This document shows, in pieces, positions 35,626-44,328 of a stretch of DNA of 64,000 bases. The notes under the pieces are model-generated. The model searched no databases and was not told where the DNA came from. It worked only from the letters and a program-made list of their open reading frames with translations. Every line of letters begins with the position of its first letter. Position 1 is the first letter of the stretch. Source of the stretch: Burkholderiales bacterium (lineage in GTDB: Bacteria; Pseudomonadota; Gammaproteobacteria; Burkholderiales; Methylophilaceae); the NCBI GenBank assembly GCA_030831475.1, contig JAURKY010000003.1, positions 1 through 64,000 of the forward strand. Reading direction: 5' to 3'. A program made the translations under genes and the position numbers.

Positions 35626-36520
35626 ATATCAGAATGTCGCTGTACTTATGGGAGGCAACTCAAATGAAAGAGAAATATCTTTAGAAAGCGGTAAAGCTGT
35701 ATTAAAGGCATTAAAATCACTATCAATTAAGGCCCAAGCATTTGATCCAAAATTTGATGACTTAGCTCTTTTAGATCAATTTGATTGTGCGTTTATTTGT
35801 CTTCATGGAAAAGATGGTGAAGATGGAAAAATACAAAGTTATTTGGATTCAATGCAATTGCCTTACACGGGTAGTAATGCAGCAGCTTCTAAAATTGGAA
35901 TGAATAAATACGAATCAAAGACCATATGGAGCTCGAAAAAAATTCCCACGCCAAAATTTAAACTTGTTGAAAAAGATACCAGTTTTGATGAGGTGATCTT
36001 AGAAATTAAACCACCATTTTTTTTAAAAGCTTCTAATTCAGGATCTAGCTTAGGGATTTATAGAATAAACACTAAGGAAGAATTCGATAGGTTATTGATT
36101 GATGCCTTAAAAATTGATGATATTGTATTTGCGGAGGAAATGATTTCTGGGAGAGAATACACCGTTCCTATTTTGCAAAATAAGACACTACCTATCATTG
36201 AAATCATACCAAAAAATGGATTTTACGATTATGAGGCTAAATATATTCGGGATGATACCATTTTTATTTGCCCTGCGAACATTGATCAAAGCTTAAAAAT
36301 AAAGCTTGATCAATTAGCATTAGATGCATTTGAATTAATTGGCTGTTCAGGCTGGGGACGTGTTGATTTTTTGGTTAAAGATATTGATGAGCCATTTATC
36401 ATTGAAGTTAATACCATTCCAGGTATGACCAGCCATAGCTTAGTTCCTCTTTCAGCCAAAAATGATGGAATCAATTTTGAACAGCTCGTTTTAAATATTT
36501 TGAAGACAGCCCATGTTTGA
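35615..36520 (+). CDS. ddl: D-alanine:D-alanine ligase Ddl
   Basis: A 301-residue ATP-grasp enzyme starting at ATG 35615 (an in-frame TTG at 35600 lies inside murB). VLMGGNSNEREISLESG, LHGKDGEDGKIQSYLD and PYTGSNAAASKIGMNK are in the N-terminal half. GRVDFLVKD and EVNTIPGMTSHSLVP carry the metal-binding residues. It overlaps murB by 11 bases and ftsQ by 8, so translation is probably coupled. Confidence 0.94.
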   Translation: MTIKYQNVAVLMGGNSNEREISLESGKAVLKALKSLSIKAQAFDPKFDDLALLDQFDCAFICLHGKDGEDGKIQSYLDSMQLPYTGSNAAASKIGMNKYESKTIWSSKKIPTPKFKLVEKDTSFDEVILEIKPPFFLKASNSGSSLGIYRINTKEEFDRLLIDALKIDDIVFAEEMISGREYTVPILQNKTLPIIEIIPKNGFYDYEAKYIRDDTIFICPANIDQSLKIKLDQLALDAFELIGCSGWGRVDFLVKDIDEPFIIEVNTIPGMTSHSLVPLSAKNDGINFEQLVLNILKTAHV

Positions 36521-37244
36521 AAAAATTGAAAATTTAAGAAAATTAATTTTTTTGATTTATCTATTAATGATCCCATGCATTATTTTTATCATTTATCAGC
36601 TGCTAATTAGGATTGATCTTCCATTCAAGGAGATCATTATCAAAGATGACTATCAAAATATTGATTTAGCTCAAGTTGAGATGATTAATAAACAATATGT
36701 CAGGGGAAATTTTTTTGCCATTGATTTAAATTTGATCCGTAAAGCATTTAAAAAATTACCCTGGGTAAGAGAGGTGGGTATCAGAAGGGTTTGGCCTGAT
36801 AAGCTTGAGGTAAAAATTGAGGAACATCGTGTGATTGGTCGATGGGTTAATTATGGATTGATCAATGATCAAGGTGAGATTTTTAACGCGGCTTTTCAAG
36901 AAGATTTACCCTCATTTTATGGTTCTAATGAGTTTGCTAAAGAAATGGCAGAAAAATTTTTTGAAATTAACAAAATACTTCAAAAAGAATTGATGCAAAT
37001 TGATACAATAACACTGTCAGATAGATTGTCATGGGAAGTTCAAACAAATAACCAGATGAAAATTTATCTTGGTAGAAAAGATGTTATAGCAAAATTAGAC
37101 CTTTTTATAGATCGCTATCAAACTGTATTACAAGAGCTTGACAGTAGAATTGAGTACGTGGATTTGAGATATAAAAATGGATTTTCAATCAAAAAATTGA
37201 TAGAACCCAAAAAAACAAAGGCAATAAATAATACAGCATTATGA
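36513..37244 (+). CDS. ftsQ: Cell division protein FtsQ
   Basis: A 243-residue bitopic protein. One helix (about residues 10-30) is followed by a POTRA domain (FKEIIIKDDYQNIDLAQVE), then LPWVREVGIRRVWPDKLEV, which is the best conserved FtsQ segment. It scaffolds FtsB and FtsL in the divisome. It is placed between ddl and ftsA with overlaps on both sides. Confidence 0.92.
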   Translation: MFEKIENLRKLIFLIYLLMIPCIIFIIYQLLIRIDLPFKEIIIKDDYQNIDLAQVEMINKQYVRGNFFAIDLNLIRKAFKKLPWVREVGIRRVWPDKLEVKIEEHRVIGRWVNYGLINDQGEIFNAAFQEDLPSFYGSNEFAKEMAEKFFEINKILQKELMQIDTITLSDRLSWEVQTNNQMKIYLGRKDVIAKLDLFIDRYQTVLQELDSRIEYVDLRYKNGFSIKKLIEPKKTKAINNTAL

Positions 37245-38479
37245 TAAATGGCAAAGAAGATAAAAATTTAGTGGTTGCCCTTGATGTTGGCACATCTAAA
37301 ATTGTTGTCATTGTTGCAGAGATTCAAGAAGATGATGTATTAAAAATCATAGGATTGGGACAACATTTATCTAAAGGCCTTAAAAAGGGCGTTGTCATTA
37401 ATATAGACACAACCATACAAGCTATTCAAAGAGCGATTGAAGAGGCTGAATTGATGGCAGATTGTAAAATAAAAGATGTTTATACTGGCATTGCAGGCAG
37501 CCATATTAAGAGTCTCAATTCTCATGGCATGGTCAAGGTGCGTGATTCTGAGGTGAGTCAAATGGATGTTGATAGGGTGCTGGAGACTGCCCAAGCAATT
37601 ACATTACCTCCTGATCAACAAGTGCTCCATGTTTTAACACAAGAATATATCCTTGATGATCAAAGGGAAATTAAAGAGCCTTTGGGCATGAGTGGTATGA
37701 GGCTGGAAGTAAAAGTTCATATTGTTTCAGGCGCTATTGCTGCTGCTCAAAATATTATTAAGTGTATTAAGCGTTGTGGTCTAGATGTGGCTGAATTGGT
37801 TCTTCAGCCATTAGCTTCCAGTGAGGCGGTGTTGACCCGAGATGAAAAAGATTTAGGGGTGTTATTAATTGACATCGGAGGTGGCACCACAGATATTGCC
37901 ATCATTAAAAATGGATCGATTCAGCATACCGCAGTTGTTCCTATAGCTGGTGATCAAATCACCAATGATATTGCTGTTGCTTTTAGGACACCGATGCAAT
38001 CCGCAGAGGATATTAAGATTAATTATGGGGCTGCAACAACGTTCATGGCCTCTCCAAGTGAGATTATTGAGATTCCCATGGTTGATGGAAGAGAACCTAA
38101 AAAGATAACGTCGCAAGCGCTATCTGAAGTGATTGAGCCGAGGGTTAAAGAACTTTTTGAATTAATTCGAAATGAATTACAAAGAAGCAGGATGGGCAAT
38201 GCGATTGCCTCGGGTGTTGTTATTACGGGTGGGTCTTCCATGATGAGAGGAATGGTAAATTTAGGTGAAAAAGTATTCAATATGCCTGTTAGAATAGGGA
38301 TACCCAGGGATGTTGATGGTTTGCTTCAGGTGGTTGAAAACCCAAGATATGCCACAGCGATTGGGTTATTAAAAATGGCTAAAGAAGATTTAACTCATGG
38401 CGAGTCAAGATGGCCTGATGGAAATTCAGTCATGGACTTGTTTAAGAAAATGAAAATGTGGTTCCAAGGTAATTTTTAA
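37241..38479 (+). CDS. ftsA: Cell division actin-like protein FtsA
   Basis: A 412-residue protein with the actin fold: ALDVGTSKIVVIVAE (phosphate 1), LLIDIGGGTTDIAIIK (phosphate 2) and SGVVITGGSSMMRGM (adenosine). HVLTQEYILDDQREIKEPLGM is typical of FtsA. The C-terminus ends in the amphipathic segment MKMWFQGNF, which tethers FtsZ filaments to the membrane. It overlaps ftsQ by 4 bases. Confidence 0.96.
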   Translation: MINGKEDKNLVVALDVGTSKIVVIVAEIQEDDVLKIIGLGQHLSKGLKKGVVINIDTTIQAIQRAIEEAELMADCKIKDVYTGIAGSHIKSLNSHGMVKVRDSEVSQMDVDRVLETAQAITLPPDQQVLHVLTQEYILDDQREIKEPLGMSGMRLEVKVHIVSGAIAAAQNIIKCIKRCGLDVAELVLQPLASSEAVLTRDEKDLGVLLIDIGGGTTDIAIIKNGSIQHTAVVPIAGDQITNDIAVAFRTPMQSAEDIKINYGAATTFMASPSEIIEIPMVDGREPKKITSQALSEVIEPRVKELFELIRNELQRSRMGNAIASGVVITGGSSMMRGMVNLGEKVFNMPVRIGIPRDVDGLLQVVENPRYATAIGLLKMAKEDLTHGESRWPDGNSVMDLFKKMKMWFQGNF

Positions 38480-38496
38480 AAATTGAAGGCTGATTA

Positions 38497-39663
38497 ATGT
38501 TTGAGGTTATTGAAAACAAAAAACAAAAAGCGCTAATTAAAGTTATGGGTGTCGGTGGCTGCGGAGGTAATGCCGTGGATTACATGATTGAAAAAAATGT
38601 CACGGGTGTTGATTTTCTTTGTGTTAATACAGACCTACAAGCCCTACAAAAGAGCCAGGCAAATAACATTGTTCAAATTGGAGAAATCTTAACACAGGGT
38701 TTGGGTGCAGGATCAAGACCTGATACGGGCAAACAGGCTGCGATGGATGATAAAGAGATGATTGCTAATGCCATCCAGGGTGCAGATATGCTTTTTATTA
38801 CCGCCGGTATGGGGGGTGGCACCGGGACTGGAGCGACACCCGTGATTGCTCAAATTGCAAAAGAGATGGGAATATTAACCGTCGCTGTGGTGACGAAACC
38901 TTTTGATTTTGAGGGTAAGCGCACACGTGTAGCAAAAGAGGGTATTCAAGAATTAATCAAACATGTTGACTCGTTAATTACAATACCGAATGAGAAATTA
39001 ATGGGGGTCTTAGGCGAGGATGTGACCTTTGTGGAAGCTTTTGGGGCAGCCAATAATGTGCTCTATAGTGCTGTGGCAGGCATTGCAGAAATCATTAATA
39101 GTCCTGGAATGATTAATGTTGATTTTGCTGATGTAAAAACAGTCATGAGCGAAATGGGTATGGCAATGATTGGCTCAGGTTTCTCTGAAGGATCTGATAG
39201 AGCTATTATTGCAGCCAAAGCCGCTGTTGCATGCCCATTATTAGAGGATGTTAATCTCAATAACGCCAAAGGTATTTTGGTCAATATTTCAGCAAGCCGT
39301 GATTTTAAGATGAAAGAATATTTTGAAGTCATGGAGATTATCAAACAATATGCGGCTGAAGAGGCCAACATTATTGTGGGCAATGTCATTGATGACTCTA
39401 TGGTTAACGGTATTCGTGTGACCATGGTTGCGACCGGATTAAACAATAACTCGAGTGCACAGCAAGAGGTATCTGATGATGTGATGACAAGTTTTGTTTA
39501 TGAAGATGAATCGTCAGAGACCACAGCTGATGCAGTTGATGATAAAAAAGAGAGTGATGTATTGAATGTATTTACCGACAATTCTGAAAACAATCTAGAT
39601 CGTATGCGCTCTGAGGCCGAGGATGAGTATGATATCCCTTCCTTTTTAAGGAATAACAAGTGA
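38497..39663 (+). CDS. ftsZ: Cell division tubulin homologue FtsZ
   Basis: A 388-residue protein with VGGCGGNAVDYM, the tubulin loop GGGTGTGATPVIA (about residue 107) and NEKLMGVLGED. A variable acidic linker follows (about 320-372), then the C-terminal peptide DIPSFLRNNK that binds FtsA and other partners. It forms the Z ring. Its TGA overlaps the GTG of lpxC. Confidence 0.97.
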   Translation: MFEVIENKKQKALIKVMGVGGCGGNAVDYMIEKNVTGVDFLCVNTDLQALQKSQANNIVQIGEILTQGLGAGSRPDTGKQAAMDDKEMIANAIQGADMLFITAGMGGGTGTGATPVIAQIAKEMGILTVAVVTKPFDFEGKRTRVAKEGIQELIKHVDSLITIPNEKLMGVLGEDVTFVEAFGAANNVLYSAVAGIAEIINSPGMINVDFADVKTVMSEMGMAMIGSGFSEGSDRAIIAAKAAVACPLLEDVNLNNAKGILVNISASRDFKMKEYFEVMEIIKQYAAEEANIIVGNVIDDSMVNGIRVTMVATGLNNNSSAQQEVSDDVMTSFVYEDESSETTADAVDDKKESDVLNVFTDNSENNLDRMRSEAEDEYDIPSFLRNNK

Positions 39664-40610
39664 TCTTGCAACGATCGATCAAAGACTCTGTAAGCGCAAC
39701 CGGAGTGGGCCTTCATTCAGGCAAAAAAGTTAAACTCACCCTCAAACCTGCACCTGAAAATCATGGCATTGTTTTTTGTAGGACTGATTTAACATCGCCT
39801 ATGAAGATAAAGGCTGATCCAACCATTGTTCAAGATACCAAACTATGTTCAGCCATTGGTACAGAGGAATTTAAAGTTGCTACCGTTGAACATTTAATGT
39901 CTGCCCTGAGTGCTTTAGGGATCGATAATATCCTAATAGAAGTCAATGGCCCTGAACTTCCTATTATGGATGGAAGCTCAATTTCTTTTATATATCTTAT
40001 AAAATCAGTTGGTATCATCGATCAAACACTCCCAAAACAATTTGTTTTTATTAAAGAAGCTATTGAGGTGAATGATGGAGATAAATCAGCTCGCTTTGAT
40101 CCTCATCCAGGCTTTTTGATTGACTTTACGATTGATTTTCCACATCCTGCCTTCAAGGATGATGACAGTCATGTTGTGATTGATTTTTTTAAGGATTCTT
40201 ATGTCTCAGAAATCAGCCGAGCGAGAACTTTTGGGTTTATGCACGAGGTTGAATTTTTAAGAGCTAATGGTTTAGCTAGAGGAGGTTCATTAGATAATGC
40301 CATTGTTCTAGATGAGTCTAAAATCATTAATGATGATGGCTTGAGATACACAGATGAATTTGTGCGCCATAAAATATTAGATGCCATGGGTGATCTTTAC
40401 CTTTTAGGAAAACCTATCATAGGTAAATTTACTGCCTATAAATCAGGCCATGAATTAAATAATCGACTGCTTAGAAAGTTAGCGGAAGAAACCGATAAAT
40501 GGGAAATGAAACCTATGGATGTGAACGACCCAATTACATCCGATTTGGCTCAGAGCTACCTTAAAATGAGTGAGATCATTAACGAAGTCCCTGAGGTGAT
40601 TGAGGCTTAA
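39660..40610 (+). CDS. lpxC: UDP-3-O-acyl-N-acetylglucosamine deacetylase LpxC
   Basis: A 316-residue zinc enzyme beginning with GTG at 39660. SVSATGVGLHSGKKVKL is the usual N-terminus, VEHLMSALSALGIDN gives the first zinc histidine, and FVRHKILDAMGDLYLLG holds the HxxxD zinc pair. GFMHEVEFLRANGLARGGS is also typical. It commits precursors to lipid A, so the cell makes a Gram-negative outer membrane. Overlap with ftsZ suggests coupled expression. Confidence 0.96.
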   Translation: MILQRSIKDSVSATGVGLHSGKKVKLTLKPAPENHGIVFCRTDLTSPMKIKADPTIVQDTKLCSAIGTEEFKVATVEHLMSALSALGIDNILIEVNGPELPIMDGSSISFIYLIKSVGIIDQTLPKQFVFIKEAIEVNDGDKSARFDPHPGFLIDFTIDFPHPAFKDDDSHVVIDFFKDSYVSEISRARTFGFMHEVEFLRANGLARGGSLDNAIVLDESKIINDDGLRYTDEFVRHKILDAMGDLYLLGKPIIGKFTAYKSGHELNNRLLRKLAEETDKWEMKPMDVNDPITSDLAQSYLKMSEIINEVPEVIEA

Positions 40611-40612
40611 AA

Positions 40613-40795
40613 ATGGTTTTTCTTCGTCTAGCACTCGTTATCCTTCTGATCACTTTTTTAGTTTTATTTATTTTTTATGGTGTGACAAAAAATAAAAAAT
40701 ACCTTTACGTGATTCGTTCGATTTTCAATTACACGATCCTAATTGGCGCGATTATCGGCTTAACCTATCTTATCCTAAGAGTCTTACATATTTAG
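40613..40795 (+). CDS. Small two-helix membrane protein of unknown function
   Basis: A 60-residue protein starting two bases after lpxC. Hydrophobic segments at about residues 3-23 and 38-56 flank a basic loop (VTKNKKYLYVIR), so both ends probably lie on the same side. I do not recognise a named family. It is probably real: its spacing is like its neighbours, its stop falls 5 bases before the next ATG, and nothing larger competes in any frame. Confidence 0.65.
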   Translation: MVFLRLALVILLITFLVLFIFYGVTKNKKYLYVIRSIFNYTILIGAIIGLTYLILRVLHI

Positions 40796-40800
40796 TTTGT

Positions 40801-41682
40801 ATGAGGACCGTTTCAATTTTTGGGGGATCAGGTTTTATTGGGTCTAGGCTCATTGCCCATCTAGCTAAACAAAAGATTCAAATAAGACTGTTTACTCAAA
40901 AAAAAATAAAAGCTAACCATTTAAAAGTTTTACCCAATTTAAAATTATATGAATATCAAGAATCCACTGATTTAAAAACTCTCTTAGTGGGTTCCGATGT
41001 GGTGATTAATTGCATTGGGATTTTGCATGAAGATAAGAAAAATAGTTTCCATCAAATTCATGCTTTATGGTTAAAAAAACTCACCCACACCCTCAATCAA
41101 TTAAAGATTAAACGTTTTATTCATCTAAGTGCGCTTGGAGCCTCAAAAGAGGGACCGAGTAACTATTTACAATCAAAATTTGAGGGTGAAACCTATATTA
41201 AGAAGAATTTAAAAACTACCGCCTGGACTATTTTTAGACCCTCGATCGTTTTCGGTGAACAAGACAGCTTTATTAATCTATTTAGAAAGTTACTTAATTT
41301 CCTTCCCATTTTGATGTTAGTCTCCCCTCAATCAAAATTTCAACCCATTGCCTGCGAGGATCTCGTTGAGATGATGTTAAAAAGCCTGCAGGATAAAAAA
41401 ACATTTAATAAGACCTACAATGTGGGTGGGCCTAAGGTTTATACGTTTATTGAAATTATTCGTCTAATTCTAGAAGCCTCAGGTCAAAAAAGAATCATCA
41501 TTCCTTTGCCAAAAAGGTTAGCTTGGATGACGGTTTGGTTTTTAGAATTGCTTCCAGTGAAGTTAATTACTCGCGACAATTTGAAGTCTATGAGCGTTGA
41601 TAATATAGTGAACATTAATGATGCTTATCAATTTAAATCAACGTTGAAAGATTTGGCGATTTACCTTAAAGAGACAAGATGA
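40801..41682 (+). CDS. Atypical short-chain dehydrogenase / NAD(P)-binding epimerase-like protein (NDUFA9-like)
   Basis: A 293-residue protein with an N-terminal dinucleotide-binding motif [58 protein letters not shown] and [11 protein letters not shown] resemble the complex I NDUFA9-like group of atypical SDR proteins common in alpha- and betaproteobacteria. The usual YxxxK is present only as YLQSK. Its substrate is unknown; relatives are thought to bind NADPH and may act in quinone or respiratory functions. It overlaps cca by 4 bases. Confidence 0.75.
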   Translation: MRTVSIFGGSGFIGSRLIAHLAKQKIQIRLFTQKKIKANHLKVLPNLKLYEYQESTDLKTLLVGSDVVINCIGILHEDKKNSFHQIHALWLKKLTHTLNQLKIKRFIHLSALGASKEGPSNYLQSKFEGETYIKKNLKTTAWTIFRPSIVFGEQDSFINLFRKLLNFLPILMLVSPQSKFQPIACEDLVEMMLKSLQDKKTFNKTYNVGGPKVYTFIEIIRLILEASGQKRIIIPLPKRLAWMTVWFLELLPVKLITRDNLKSMSVDNIVNINDAYQFKSTLKDLAIYLKETR

Positions 41683-42803
41683 TTAAGACATACTTAGTTG
41701 GAGGTGCGGTAAGAGACCAGTTGCTTAATATACCAACAAAAGATAAAGATTACGTGGTCGTAGGCTCACATCCTGAAGCCATGATTAAGCAAGGTTTTAA
41801 GCCAGTAGGTAAGGACTTCCCGGTCTTTTTACATCCTAAAACACACGAAGAGTATGCGCTAGCTAGAACTGAAAAAAAAGTAGGTCGCGGCTATCATGGT
41901 TTTGAGTTTTATGCTTCACCCGATGTTACTTTAGAGGAAGATTTACAAAGACGTGACATCACCATTAATGCGATTGCCCAAGATGAGGAAGGTCAATTTA
42001 TCGATCCCTTTGGGGGCATGGATGATGTTAAACATAAAATTATTCGACATGTCAGTGATGCCTTTGAGGAAGACCCTCTCCGTGTTTTAAGGGTGGCACG
42101 TTTTCAGGCTAAGCTGCCTGAGTTTTCGATTGATCCAGCAACGCAAAAGCTCCTTCAAAAAATTGTTGGAAACGACGAGATTCAATCCTTATCCTCTGAA
42201 CGCATTATTGAAGAGATCAAAAAAGGCTTAGTAGAGAAGGGAGCGGCTTTAATGTTTGAGGTCTTGCACGCATGTGGCGCACTGGATGTCATCATGCCTG
42301 ATGCCAATTACACTGAAAATCATGCCTCCTTAGAAGCATTATGTAAGCTAGATGCTTTTCAAAATATAGATTTGGATGATCGATTAAGTTTGGTTTTAAT
42401 GTTGTTGTACTTCGATCATGGTACTTTTAAAAATTCACTTGATAAAACCATCAAAAAACTAAAAATTAACAGCCGACAGACCAATGTCATCAATCATATA
42501 AAAAATTCATTTCAAGATCTGATCCATATTCATGATTTGAATGATGAGTCTCGCTTTAATCTGATTAATCAATTTGATTTTTTTAGACGACCTGACATCA
42601 CTTATGCTGTGTTAGATTATGTGAATCTTTTGTGCCACGCTTTGGCTCTTAAGAATTCAGTTGTGGGCCAATTTAAACAACATCTTCATCTTTTTGAAAA
42701 AAAGTTAGAACAACAACCCTCGATGAGTGATGACCCACTTCAAGGTAAAGCACTCGGTGACAAAATTAAACAATTACGTTTTGAGTTATTTAAACAGGCT
42801 TAA
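41679..42803 (+). CDS. cca: CCA-adding tRNA nucleotidyltransferase, HD motif lost
   Basis: A 374-residue class II nucleotidyltransferase. [12 protein letters not shown] and [15 protein letters not shown] hold the catalytic acids, [15 protein letters not shown] and [16 protein letters not shown] the nucleotide-selection region. E. coli Cca is about 412 residues with a C-terminal HD domain. Here the position of its HDLGKG motif reads LLYFDHGTF and the metal ligands are missing, so the phosphohydrolase activity is probably lost and CCA addition kept. It overlaps the convergent HAD gene by 14 bases. Confidence 0.92.
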   Translation: MIKTYLVGGAVRDQLLNIPTKDKDYVVVGSHPEAMIKQGFKPVGKDFPVFLHPKTHEEYALARTEKKVGRGYHGFEFYASPDVTLEEDLQRRDITINAIAQDEEGQFIDPFGGMDDVKHKIIRHVSDAFEEDPLRVLRVARFQAKLPEFSIDPATQKLLQKIVGNDEIQSLSSERIIEEIKKGLVEKGAALMFEVLHACGALDVIMPDANYTENHASLEALCKLDAFQNIDLDDRLSLVLMLLYFDHGTFKNSLDKTIKKLKINSRQTNVINHIKNSFQDLIHIHDLNDESRFNLINQFDFFRRPDITYAVLDYVNLLCHALALKNSVVGQFKQHLHLFEKKLEQQPSMSDDPLQGKALGDKIKQLRFELFKQA

Positions 42804-43425
42804 TTCTTAAGCGTCTCATCGCGTTAATATTTTTAATTTTAAAATCTATAAAGCTTGGTTTTTTTAATGAGTCATTGATCCATATGGTTTTCAAGCCATA
42901 CTGCTTGGCTTTTTTTAAATTGGCTAGGGTGTCATCAACAAAGTAAGCCTGTTTGGTTTTTGTATTTCGTATCAGTTTCTTGATACTTAGTGTGCTTGGC
43001 TTCCCATGAAATTTTGAATGCTCGATGGCATGAATAAAGTCAAAGAAATGATGCACGTTCATTTTTTTTAAAATAATCGTTGTATACCTTTGCGGTGCAT
43101 TGGTAAAAATAATTTTGCGACCCCTTAATTTTCTAAATATCTGATGAATCAGGTTTTCAAAAATAATATGATCATCATGAAAAGCTAAGTCATGTGTTTT
43201 TTTTAAAAAATCTTTTGGATCAATGTTGTGATGTCGAATCAATCCTCTTAATGTGGCACCGTATTGATCCCAGTAAGTCTGACGAAGACTTGAGGCTTTG
43301 GTTGAGGAGACACCCAAATGTTTTTGGATGTAGCGATTCATTTTTTCATTGACTTGGGGAAAGATAAATTCATCGGCAAAGTGGAGCGTGTTATCGAGAT
43401 CAAAGATCCAGCAAACGCGCCTCAA
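42790..43425 (-). CDS. HAD-family hydrolase, pyrimidine 5'-nucleotidase-like
   Basis: A 211-residue protein with [15 protein letters not shown] (motif I, nucleophile Asp), [11 protein letters not shown] (motif II), a lysine in KFHGKPS (motif III) and [17 protein letters not shown] (motif IV). This group resembles the SDT1-like pyrimidine 5'-nucleotidases often found next to argB in betaproteobacteria. Its substrate is not shown by sequence. It starts directly after the argB stop (43425/43426), last in the argA-argB unit. Its end overlaps cca in antisense. Confidence 0.82.
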   Translation of the reverse strand: MRRVCWIFDLDNTLHFADEFIFPQVNEKMNRYIQKHLGVSSTKASSLRQTYWDQYGATLRGLIRHHNIDPKDFLKKTHDLAFHDDHIIFENLIHQIFRKLRGRKIIFTNAPQRYTTIILKKMNVHHFFDFIHAIEHSKFHGKPSTLSIKKLIRNTKTKQAYFVDDTLANLKKAKQYGLKTIWINDSLKKPSFIDFKIKNINAMRRLRIKPV

Positions 43426-44298
43426 TTACTTAGCCTTAATAAGGGTACCTACACCTTGATCCGTTAGGATTTCTAAAAGAAGGGCATGCTCAACCCTGCC
43501 ATCGATTATATGAACCGCGCTCACACCACTCTTGGCCGCATCTAATGCCGAATTGATTTTTGGTAACATGCCACCGGATAACGTGCCATCCTCAACGAGT
43601 TTTTCAATTTCTTTAGGCGTTAGACCCGTGATGAGTTTTTGATTGTTATCTAAAACCCCAGGCGTGTTGGTCATCAATACAAGTTTTTCAGCCCTCAAGA
43701 TATCGGCTAATTTGCCTGCGACTAAGTCTGCATTAATGTTATAAGTTTTCCCATCCTCACCAATGCCAATCGGTGCGATGACAGGAATAAAGTCACCACT
43801 ATCTAGAAAATGTATGAGTGCTGGATCAATGCTGGCAATATCACCCACTTGACCGAGATCAAGGTCTTTAAGCTTATCTTTTTCATCCTTGATAATGAGT
43901 TTTTTCGCATGAATAAAGTTACTGTCTTGGCCTGTGAGACCCACGGCCTTACCACCATTATTATTAATGAGCTGGACAATCTCTTTATTGATCTGACCCC
44001 CTAACACCATTTCAACGATGTCCATGGTCTCCTCATCGGTGACTCTCATGCCATTGATAAATTCTCCTTTTTTACCCAATTTATCTAAATGCGCATTAAT
44101 TTGTGGGCCACCACCATGAACCACCACTGGGTTCATACCGACGAGTTTAAGCAAAACAACATCCTTCGCAAAGGATTGCTTCAGGCTTTCATCGACCATG
44201 GCATTGCCACCGTATTTGATGACAATGGTCCTATCGAAGAATTTTTTTATGTAAGGCAGCGCCTCACTTAAAATTTTAGCTTTATCGTTTGGAGTCAT
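43426..44298 (-). CDS. argB: Acetylglutamate kinase ArgB
   Basis: A 290-residue amino-acid kinase. [14 protein letters not shown] and [13 protein letters not shown] bind ATP phosphates and N-acetylglutamate; [19 protein letters not shown] and TNTPGVLD are also typical. It phosphorylates N-acetylglutamate, the second arginine step. The length and N-terminal helix [10 protein letters not shown] fit the arginine-inhibitable hexameric type. It follows the HTH-ArgA gene by 30 bases on the same strand. Confidence 0.95.
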   Translation of the reverse strand: MTPNDKAKILSEALPYIKKFFDRTIVIKYGGNAMVDESLKQSFAKDVVLLKLVGMNPVVVHGGGPQINAHLDKLGKKGEFINGMRVTDEETMDIVEMVLGGQINKEIVQLINNNGGKAVGLTGQDSNFIHAKKLIIKDEKDKLKDLDLGQVGDIASIDPALIHFLDSGDFIPVIAPIGIGEDGKTYNINADLVAGKLADILRAEKLVLMTNTPGVLDNNQKLITGLTPKEIEKLVEDGTLSGGMLPKINSALDAAKSGVSAVHIIDGRVEHALLLEILTDQGVGTLIKAK

Positions 44299-44328
44299 TC
44301 AGCTTATTCATCATTAAAAAACGTTATT

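Noticed and set aside
39063..39446. A 127-codon open frame antisense to ftsZ
   Set aside because: FtsZ on the plus strand is certain; the antisense frame has low-complexity composition and no ribosome site.
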